The position numbers were made by a program, and so were the translations under genes. Of a stretch of DNA of 64,000 bases, positions 55,113 to 64,000 are shown one piece after another. Source of the stretch: Isoetes taiwanensis (lineage: Eukaryota > Streptophyta > Lycopodiopsida > Isoetales > Isoetaceae); assembly GCA_021234155.1 (NCBI GenBank), contig JAJEKV010000036.1:5861132-5925131 (forward strand), written 5' to 3'. The notes beneath the pieces are model-generated. The model did not search any database. It was not told where the DNA came from and worked only from the letters and a program-made list of their open reading frames with translations. How positions within the stretch are numbered: position 1 is the first letter of the stretch; each line of letters starts with the position of its first letter.

Positions 55113-55496
55113 TCATTCAACGCGCAATGCACGCTGCCTGGAGGTTTTAACTATTCCGTAATCTAATGCAACTCTCTTCCGAGAATGTAGTGCCAGCGCA
55201 CCGGCACCAGGCGCCCTTGTTACCAGGTTCCTGGCTGAAGGGGTCTGAAAGGTTACATTCGAGCAAGAAGGACCGCCGTTGGTCACTGGAGCCCTATTAT
55301 TCAAGTTCTCGTATGAATGAAGTGTACAGCTAATGTGTATTACAAGACATTCACAAGGATTAGTTGCTGTAAAAGGGTATCTGGATGGAAAGGTATGGCA
55401 AATGGTTTGCCAAAGATACCGATTGGCTCGCCTAAGACCGCCGCCAAAATATATGCATGCCCCCAAAGACATAGGAGCATTGAGGTCGCCCATCAA
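55113..55496 (-). pseudogene. Possible LINE endonuclease remnant, minus strand
   Basis: An open minus-strand frame of 127 codons begins MMGDLNAPM and ends with HSRKRVALDYGIV. These weakly resemble the GDLN and S(R)xDYxxV motifs of non-LTR retrotransposon endonucleases in the right order. The spacing is short and other motifs are missing, so this is tentative. Confidence 0.25.
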
Positions 55497-55499
55497 GTA

Positions 55500-56790
55500 A
55501 GTACATGATGCATTGGGCTAACATTCTGTAATGGTGTGGAACTCAGTGTGGTTCAATTTACATGAACGAGGCCGCGGATCATCGTGCGGGCGATGCGACA
55601 AGTTAGTGAAGTACCGGCAATCCAGAATTTTAACTTCTCAGCCTCAAACAAGTTGTGCTTCAAGAGTCTGAATTCATTCAGTCGATCCACATGATTTCCT
55701 GTAATACGGTGTTGACCAAGTATGATAAAACCTCAAGAATGCAGATATTTTGACCTGGATACCAAGATGTATGTAGTTGTATGTTTCTTCTTGTAAGAGC
55801 AGCAGATGTATGCCGCGTAGCGATGGAAGAGGGATCCAATATAAGATCCCATTGCCCTCATTATAAATTTGAGGTTTTTGTTTCTGTGGTTTGTTAGAAA
55901 GAAAAAAATCTCAGACGTCAAAAGATTCTGGATTGGTTGCATAAAAAGTGGAGGCCGAATCCTAATGATGCACTAATGCTATCAGCCTCCTCAAAGATAG
56001 ACTATGCTTTTTATTTGTGAACCGAAGCCATTATTGGTTGTGGATACCCCATTGTAGGGAACCCACCCAGGAAATCACATAAAGAGGAATCAAGGATGGA
56101 GATGAAACTTGAGTCTTAAGGTGCATATTTAAAGCATCTCACACTTTTATTATCCAACATCACTACAATAGACTATTTATTGTCTATTACGCCGCCTTTG
56201 CATTTCATCTTAATGACAAGAGCTCTTACACTATAACATGTTGAACAGTGATTCATTCATCTTCGGGATCTCGTAGTAGTGATCCCAGAGCATTCCATAG
56301 CCTGCGCGCTCAGAAGCCAAATCAGATGGATCATCACACGAATTGACGCAGCGGGGCTGACCAGTCACACGCAAAGCTTTTCTCTTCGGCAGGGATCAAG
56401 AAGAAGATGCCTGCTTCAGGCAAATCAACAAGACTGTGAGGGTCTATTGAGCACTTGATCGCCTCATGTGGGTGAACTCCATCATACAAAAAATCCATGG
56501 GAGATGAAGCGAACTTTTGGCCTCAAGTGAGTAGTTTTTATAGTGAGGGTGAATGGCTAGTAATTTTACCCCAATTATTGTGCCGTAAGACTCATGATAT
56601 AAGGCGTATAATACATCTTTCAGATGGGATATGTTTAGATCATGATGGTAGAAGTTTTTGTGCTTTTTATAGTAATTCAGGTGTGATTGAAAAGCTTATG
56701 TATATAGTGGGGTCGAAGAGCAATTTCTACACCTTCCGCACACCTTGTGTGTATGATACAAACAAATATTCATTGTGCTATTACATCCTT
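55500..56790. other. AT-rich, no supported gene
   Basis: Contains a 99-codon plus-strand open frame (56497-56796) without a recognisable domain. Nothing else seen. Confidence 0.3.
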
Positions 56791-56796
56791 ACATAG

Positions 56797-59685
56797 TTTG
56801 CAGCAACAGGAGGCTTTGCTGCAAAGCGTGGAGTTGCATGGTCTCTATCAGGAGTTGAGAGGATCTTGCACAACCTTTCCGGCGGCCAGGAGAATGCAGT
56901 GTTGCAGCTTATTGTTGCTCCGAGCAGGTCAGCGCGGGAGGCACGTGTGAAGGCGGCCTCACTCGTTGAAGGAGGGGACATGTTCGCTTGGTGTTTCTTC
57001 GTAGCAATGAAAAGCAATGCTTATATAAGATCTAGCATGCCCTTTGCTTTGCCTCGACGGCCGGGCTTTGGAGGATTCCGCTGATTTGCGTGAGGTATGT
57101 GCATGCCCATTTCAGGGTTTTTCGCGACAAATAAGACTTCTTCCTTTGCGAGCGTGAGATGGTGGAGTTTGTTTTGGGGTCAAGTGGTTTTACCCATTTT
57201 GGCTCACCAACAGGAGAGCTTATAGAGCAGCTTCCCGTAGAGGAGTCATTGCTGCATGCGTGCATGGCCAAGGATAAATGTCCTGGGCTGGATGGTATCC
57301 TCGTGAGTTCTTTCGTACTTATTGGAGTGGGCTGGTGAGTCGTACCAGGTGTATCTTGAGTTGTCATTTTCCTAAATGGATAGGATCTTGAATACCGATG
57401 CATTTCCTTGATTCCTAAGGTTACAAATTTCATAATTAATAATGATTGAGGCCTATCTCCTTGTTGTCCTCTCGTATAAGATTAAGGCGAAAGTCTCATG
57501 TAGAAGTTGAAGCCGGTGTTGACTTCTTCCATTAGTAAGGTGCGCCCTGGGTTTGTCCCTCGGGAGGAACATTTTGACTAAATGTTGCCGCAGCCTTATG
57601 AGGGCTTTTACGGCCGTAAGGAATGTGTCAAGGCATTGCCTATCTTAAGCTTGCGACTTTGTACAAGCTACTTTATAGTGTCCGCTGGGAGTTTCTTTTG
57701 GTTCGCCATGATGTTGGCGCTACGTGGTCCACGCTAAGAGATAGTCATGAAGCGCATAGGTCAGCACTGCTACGGTGGCGCATGCAGGAACTCCTCCGCC
57801 TTTTCTCCCAGTGCAGGGTGCTGTAAGTGGCCCCTTTACGCCGTTGTTTGGCTTATTGTATGAGGCACTGCCCCGCTTGTTTTAGCCGCAGAGAGGAGGG
57901 AGTGGTGGGCTGGCCAGATGCAGATTAGCCACAGACATTAATCAGCTGTTAATGACACTTTCCTCTTCTTGCGTAAGAGAGAAATTTCATGTAATGTGAA
58001 GGGTTTGCTGGATACCCTTTCTCCTTGGCCTCGTGCATTTTCCTACTGGGGTGCTCCGCATTATGGGCCCAACACCCGCCTCCCCTTGTTTGGCTCTATT
58101 CCCTTGGAAGGTGCTTCCTGTAATGTGTGTACTAAGTCATGGGTATTCCTGGGACAGTTTCCATGGGGAATAGTGGATGAGATTTTGGTGGTAAGTTGCG
58201 TGTCAATTCTCAATTGGTGGAAGCGTAGTGCCGGTCATGGCAGTGTGGTGGATTACCACAAGGCCAAGTCAAGATTTGTAGCACTCATATGTATAAGGAA
58301 GATTCACATAGCTCATGAGGGTAAGATATGTGCCTTGATAAGATTGTTCAAATTTGTGTGGGGCTGGATGATGAAGGGCGGTTGTTAAAGTGGCTTTGGT
58401 GGAGTGTCAGCTTCCCGGAGGATGGGGGCTTGGCTATTCGATTTGCTACCGATAGTAAGGTGTTGGTCCTGCTTTCTGCTTGGAGCATTTCCTATCGAGC
58501 ATCTTCCTGTGCGGCGCTTGGTTGTTGCAGTCTCTTCGCCATTGTGTGTACCTGGGGCTGCCTCAGGCATGTGGAGTTGCCCCGGCATCAAGTATGGTCT
58601 CCGACCTCACATGCATCCTTCTCACAGGAGTGCTGCGGTCGGGATCATGCGCGTGGTGCTCTTCCAAATGCGATTTTGCGCCCCAATTTATCACCACCTT
58701 CCTCTTGTGTCTTCTACCCCCCGCGACTTGCTCCCTTGGTCGCCATCGCATGCCCTGACCAGTTTGAAAGCAGTCGATGTGCTCACCTCGGAGGATTGGG
58801 CTGGGGTGGTCACCAGCTCGCGGGAGTTCTTCTCAGCTCGGCCACCAGGCAAGTGACCGGGCTATCTCGGGAACACGTGGGCGCGGGAGTATTCCGCCAC
58901 ACATACCTATAGTCCTCGCGATGATGTGGTGGTGCGGTGTTTGAAGGTTCATCCGGAGTGTTGTGTGTCTTCTTGCTTTGTGCGGGTCTTCTACCGTGTC
59001 AAGTATTCATGACACACCGCCTCTTCAGTAAGTGGCCCCAGGGGCTGGTTCTCGATGGCGCCGGGTTTGACGTGGGATGATGAGCTTACTTCCCCATCAA
59101 GGTTAGGTGCTTCTGTGGTGGTATCAGATCAGGATGAATGCCCTGTGAGTTTGCTGAATATGAGCCCCTCCTCTCGCTCTTTAAGTGTGGCTCTCCTCTT
59201 CATCGGAGATTTTGTGAGCGCTGTCTAGTTTTATGCCTCACTGCGTGCTGCCTCCGGGATTAAGAGCTCTGCTTCTGTGTGAGACGACTAGCCAATGCTT
59301 GCCTATGGGTATCCTGGTGTCACGCCTATGGCAAAGAAGCCTGTGATCTCAGTGGCTTACAGGCATGATTTGGAAGCTGCTGCTGTATCTTTCTGTGGAT
59401 TCAGCAGCCTGCAGCCTCTCGATTACCTGTGCATGCTTATTTCAAAGCTCGTGTTCCTTGAGGTAGTAGAGCGGAAGCTCACATTTCCGATGACTTCCTT
59501 TAAAAGGATGGTGATGGCTCTAAGTTTGCATGCCAAAGAGTTGGGCAAGCTTTTTCCTGTGAGTTTGAGTTGTGGAGTGTCGATGTATCACTGCCTCTTT
59601 GGGCAGTTCTCCTCCTCCTCACTGCTTTGTGGCCATTACTTATTCTTTAATATATTGATGACAGCTTCTTCAAAAAAAAAAAACT
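56797..59685 (+). pseudogene. LINE remnant: reverse transcriptase pieces and 3' poly(A)
   Basis: Across shifting frames: AKDKCPGLDG (57270-57300; the K-x-PGxDG motif of LINE RT), CISLIPKVTN (57400-57425), RPISLL (57448), VRPGFVPREEHFD (57540-57580) and SVRWEFLL (57678-57705; equivalent of the DxxKAFDxVxWxFL motif). FPEDGGLAIRF near 58415 resembles the GGLGIR motif near the RT C-terminus. The unit closes with a run of 12 A at about 59672-59683, the expected 3' end. Catalytic motifs are not intact and stops abound. It appears unrelated to the LINE fragment at 2113-3039. Confidence 0.65.
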
Positions 59686-59689
59686 AAGG

Positions 59690-60079
59690 ATGAGTATTTC
59701 CGACAAGATGTTTGTGGCTTATAGAAAATCAATGAAGTACAAAAAATCAAGCGATTACAAACCTATGTCTAAGTATGCTCTTCAATGGGAGTTTGATCAA
59801 CTGCAGCCATCATGGGATACATAGAGAGTTGACTCATATGCTCGGCGCATGGTCGGTGTGGCCGCACGCATGCAGGCTGTATCTGCAGTGCAACCTTATG
59901 GAGTCCATGCTAGTCTACAATCCTAAATTCTTTGAGAGGGGGGGCAATTATAAACCATAATGAGATGTAATAATAGAGCTCCTATAGAAAATTAAATTAC
60001 ATGACTCCCTATCGTGTTTCCTTTTTGGCACTAATCCAAGAGTTACAATTTTAAAGTTTTTGATTGTTTAGCATATGCC
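59690..60079. other. No gene seen
   Basis: Sequence between the LINE 3' end and the Copia remnant; no recognisable feature. Confidence 0.35.
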
Positions 60080-62215
60080 TACTTTCCCATGGAAAAATTG
60101 CAGTTGCAAATTATCTAATAGGGCACTCAAGTGTATGTTCATCTTGACATCCTATGAACAACAAAGGTCGGTGATTATATGATCCAATTTTCAAACAACA
60201 AGCTGTCTCGTGGTGTGTACCTAGGAAGATTCCAATATTTAATGACCCCACTGGCCCGATTCATATGATTTCGAAAACATCAGCAATTGTTTCAACATAT
60301 ATGGCGTGTTCATTCAATAACCCAGTTCCATCTTTGGTGAAATTATCTTTTACAATTTCAGAGGCATTCCTACAATTTTATGAGTATCTTCTCTAAGTCT
60401 TTCCATTGCTAGAAGATGATTCTATGGAAGTACCTCTTGTGGGAATGAAGATGATGACTCGCCTCCGCCCCTACAATTTATTTAGATAAAGAAGAGACCT
60501 TGCTAGATGGGGCCTACCACTGACCACTCAGTTGTATCGTAGATCGCTTCCCGCTAAAATACCTCACCTTCGAAGATCTCAACGTTATCGATATTCCTCC
60601 TGATTATACTTCCTTTCTCTTGCAATTATGCCTTGGTGGTCGTCAAGAAAATCATGTGATTCCCGTGATTTTAAACAGCTATTAAGCATAAGCATTGGCA
60701 GCAAGCTATAAGATGAGTATCTATGCTTAGGGCTCACAATAATATAATAGCAACAAACGGGTCTACATGACCAAATTCAACCGATGGATGTTTACCAAAG
60801 ATAAAGTACCGCCTTGTAGCTAAGGGGTATAAACCGTAAATATGAGTATGGGAGGTCTTTTGTGGCTCAGCTTGCACCTGATGGACATAGTTAGGATCAT
60901 GCATAGCACCCGGCAATAGCTAAAAAGTTGGCTACTTATCAATTAGACTTAAAAGTGATTCCTTTAATGGAGATCTAAAAGAGACAATTTATATGGACAA
61001 ACCCTCTTGGCTTTAGCAAAGGTGAGGTATCACCTTTGTTTGTAAGCTTCCAACGGTTTCTATGACTTAAGGCAAGCTCCAAGATATTGGTGCGAGAAAA
61101 TAAATAACTATCTTTTTACAACAGAGATTTATTAGGCTTGGCGCGTATCCTAATTTTGTATTATAAAATGGCAAAGAACATCAATTTGCATTCTTGTTAT
61201 TTATGTGATGATACTATTATCGTGAGAGGAGATGCTCATGATAATATCGCTACTATCAAAGACAAAGTTAAGTCAAAGCTTTGAGATCACCGGGATTTAG
61301 AGCTGCTGTATTTCTGTTTGGGTGTTGTGTCCTCGGCAAATATCCTATCTACATACATCTTATTCAAACAGCATGTGAAAGATATTGTTACAAAACTTTT
61401 GCATGGAGGATTGCAAACTAGCTCCTAATTATATGAACAAGGTAATAAACTTACCTCCCGACACCTTTAGAAAAACATGTGATTCTAGCTCCTATCATCA
61501 GCTTGTTGGGTCTCTCGACGAATGAACACACAATAAGACCATATATTGTTTTCTGCTGGGGCAAGTTAGTAGATTCATGAAGGAACCTAGGCATTCCTTA
61601 TCTGCCGCCAAACAAATTTTAGTTATTATCTCAAGGGCATAATGCTTGAGGGCATTGTTTATCATAAACAAGCACTTCCAAAACTCGGTTTTCATAATCG
61701 ATGCGATCATGCAGATACGTATTTTGATATGAGAAGATTCATAACTAGCTTTGTTTCCATGTTTGGCTCCAATGTTGTTACCTAGGCATCAAGAAATGTA
61801 AAACAATAAGTTTAAGTGCTTACCGTTGAATTAAAAGCTCCTCACCGACACGTGAAATGATGCGTTTTTCACTTATTTCAAGATCTTCAAAGGTCCTATT
61901 AATTTCGCTTAAAGTTCAGGTTGGTACTTAGGTGCTATTGATTCTAAAAAGATTATAAATATCATCCTTCAACTAAGCATTTGATCTCCAACTATGCTTT
62001 GTGAGGAACTCAAGGCAGTAATAAGGTTTTATCCGAATATTGCAACACACTCTCAAGCAATTAGCCTGAAGCTACAAAGCCACTTGCAAGCTCACCATTC
62101 CAAGAAGATGAAGCAACTTTGGGAGTGGTTTCCGCGAAGAACAACAGAACACCACCTTAATATTGTGTTGTTTCAAATTTCAATCTATTTTTCTTTTCAA
62201 TGAGTTAGAGTCACA
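60080..62215 (+). pseudogene. pol: Ty1/Copia pol remnant (integrase end, RT, RNase H)
   Basis: Decayed motifs in Copia order: a GKY-type integrase end around 60120-60240 (LYDPIFKQ-like), YRLVAKGYK near 60820 (RT start), CDDTIIVRGDAHDN near 61205 (corresponds to YVDDIIIxG), YFCLGVVSSAN near 61310, then YHQLVGS near 61495 and the RNase H end near 62000-62120 (LCEELKAV, KKMKQLWEWF). Stops and frameshifts throughout. The 5' LTR is not in the window or is lost. Confidence 0.8.
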
Positions 62216-62218
62216 TTT

Positions 62219-62227
62219 CGTAAGGGA
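62219..62227 (+). promoter_or_regulatory. Polypurine-like tract of the Copia remnant
   Basis: CGTAAGGGA immediately precedes the LTR start TGTTAGAGATTG. Confidence 0.55.
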
Positions 62228-62418
62228 TGTTAGAGATTGAAACATAACTCTGAACTTTACTATTCATTATTGATGATGTGGCATGCCACATCACCACATG
62301 TGACTATATAGTTGTCACCTCCTTTATATAGTCACCATTGCCTTTTCCAATAATAGATGACTCATTGTATTTTGCATCTGATGCATATGAGCCCAATTTC
62401 ATTAAAATCTCTTCTACA
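62228..62418 (+). repeat. 3' LTR of the Copia remnant (about 191 bp)
   Basis: It starts TGTTAGAGATTG and ends AATCTCTTCTACA, inverted-repeat termini typical of short Copia LTRs, and lies directly after the pol end and a purine tract. No second copy in the window. Confidence 0.65.
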
Positions 62419-63700
62419 TAACCATTCTTGCACCATTTTCTAGTCCGTCTGGCCCGTCATCTGGGTCTGCCTATCTGTCTGTCTTCATTTTTGAAATTTA
62501 TCTTATATACACTTTTAAACTTTAGTCTTGAATGTGAGCTTTGAAGAGAATTTGATTTTAAATTCCTCATTCTTCAATGTAAATGGAAAATTATTGCAAA
62601 AGAGTTTTGGGAGCCATTATGCTAAATCTTCTACCATGCTTTTATACTTTTATTTATGCAGATTTACTTGCTTTCTAAGGAGTTTCTTACATAATCCTTC
62701 TAGCATCGCGACAACTCGTCATGTATTTTTGTTCCCTTTATACTACAACTTCCAATCATTTCAATATTTGATAGCTTATTACATAACTGAATCTTTTTAC
62801 GAAAATGGTAAAGAGAGCCTTACAATGTTTCAAAAAATAGAAAGGATAGATTAGATATTCATTTGACATGCTTAAGCTTTTTAAAATGTTTGTATAGGTG
62901 AAACAAAGTGTGAAGGCACTACTTTCAAGTTGTCCTAATGCTACATTTAATTATTTTGTGTATTTGGGATTCTCGCTTATTCTCTTTAGATTCTCTCTTC
63001 TTTCTAGCCCTCGAGATATTTTTCCTTTCTACTTTGGTCTCCATGGGCATAAAAGCCAATTCAATTCTCTTCTATCTTCTTTATCTTTTTAATCATTCTT
63101 TCATGCTCTATCTACATTCCTTCTCTCTCTCACATTAGGGATCAACTTATGACATAGGGGCTGGCAGAGGCGTAAATGATGCCCTTTCCTGATATGGATG
63201 CTTCGGCATTTTTCACCGATGTCATGCATGCGGAATGTCGTGAGTTGTCTCCGGCTACTAGTGGGAGCTATAAGACCCCGATCGCCCTCGGCCATCTTTG
63301 GTTCTATTTCAAGATACCCCCTTAGTCATTACATGTTCTTCAAGATGGAAACCATCTTAGAGGGACTAGTTTCTCAAGACAGGAGGACCTTCCCCTCTAA
63401 CTGTGTAACTGTAAAGGAGGAGCCCAAGGTGAGGGGCAGCCCGCCTGCAAAAGAAATGGGCGTGTATTGTGGAAAGAAGAATTATTCTAGATCACTACCT
63501 TCCAACTTGGATCAAGCAGGTTCAGATAACTTTAGAACTGGCAATTTGCCTACCAGCATTAGCATTATCTCATCTCATTCTTGGTAGCCTTTAATATTTG
63601 GTTATTGTGTTTGGTGGATAGCCTAGTCCCTGTGTTCTAGATGGGCTATTGCCCTTGCATGTGCTACATCCCAGTATAACCCGCTAGTTCCCTGCGGACG
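62419..63700. other. Unassigned; no supported gene
   Basis: A 129-codon plus frame (63198-63587) follows a pyrimidine tract ending in ACATTAG that could be a splice acceptor. It has no recognisable domain, so a host exon is possible but unproven. Confidence 0.25.
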
Positions 63701-63707
63701 TAAAATT

Positions 63708-63730
63708 CATCTTATCTTATCTTATCTAAT
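63708..63730. repeat. (CTTAT)n microsatellite
   Basis: About four units of CTTAT / ATCTT. Could be a 3' tail of a non-LTR element, but no coding evidence precedes it. Confidence 0.6.
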
Positions 63731-64000
63731 CTCTTTTCCTTTAGAAAAAGGAAGACTAAGAAAAAACGTTTTGCAAATCATTAATCAAATATCTTTGTCC
63801 TAATGTGCTAAATTGAAAAATGCAATTTATTGCTCTCCCTTGAGTACCTTTGAAATGACCTCTACACAAGGTGCTAAAGAATAATCAAAAGAGAAACATG
63901 GCAAAGAAGGCTAGGGCAAGAGTATATTTATCATGTTATAATGTTGCAAAATTTGGGCAAAATGGATTATAGTAACATGCAACTGAACGAAGTACAACAA

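Overview
This window looks like a repeat-dense stretch of a large vascular-plant nuclear genome. The evidence is chromodomain-bearing Ty3/Gypsy elements, plant-style tRNA-iMet primer sites, telo-box motifs (AAACCCTAA) in the LTRs, LINE and Ty1/Copia debris and MITEs. I cannot place it to a lineage; fern, lycophyte or gymnosperm are all possible. I see no intact host gene, rRNA, tRNA or CRISPR array.

Layout: 1-2.1 kb, decayed minus-strand LTR-element debris. 2.1-3.04 kb, LINE endonuclease fragment interrupted by element 1. 3.04-19.03 kb, element 1, a Ty3/Gypsy chromovirus with a 1.6-kb 5' LTR and a truncated 3' LTR; it carries a 4.1-kb inverted-repeat element and a MITE. 19.03-21.66 kb, a strange array of ACCA-N4-TGGT palindromes. 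21.66-47.35 kb, element 2, a second, related chromovirus that contains element 3 (25.85-36.91 kb, a non-chromovirus Gypsy element with its own LTRs). 47.35-56.5 kb, mostly unassigned decayed sequence. 56.8-59.69 kb, LINE reverse-transcriptase remnant with a poly(A) end. 60.1-62.42 kb, Ty1/Copia remnant ending in a short LTR. 62.4-64 kb, unassigned.

The main discovery is that both chromoviruses carry a histone H3-like gene between the 5' LTR and gag. Each starts with the H3 tail (MVRTKQTARK in element 1, MARTKQTARK in element 2), continues through a long charged linker and ends in an H3 histone fold. In element 2 part of the H3 cassette is present a second time. Each element also has a second accessory gene of unknown function (here 'ORF-X', N-terminus with FVRWY and FHVF motifs) between the H3 gene and gag. 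All four accessory genes have a TATA-type box followed 11-19 bp later by CCTCATTT, so they look like separately transcribed genes. Pairs of strong hairpins border the H3 cassette in both families, with different sequences in each.

Put together, the ancestral element of about 13 kb was: LTR - PBS - H3-like gene - hairpin pair - ORF-X - gag - protease/RT/RNase H/integrase/chromodomain - PPT - LTR. A retroelement that encodes an H3-tail-bearing histone-fold protein and an integrase with a chromodomain, a domain class that reads H3 tails, suggests a chromatin-directed strategy. Every copy here is broken by frameshifts or stops, so the copies in this window are probably not functional. Some lesions could also be sequencing or assembly errors.
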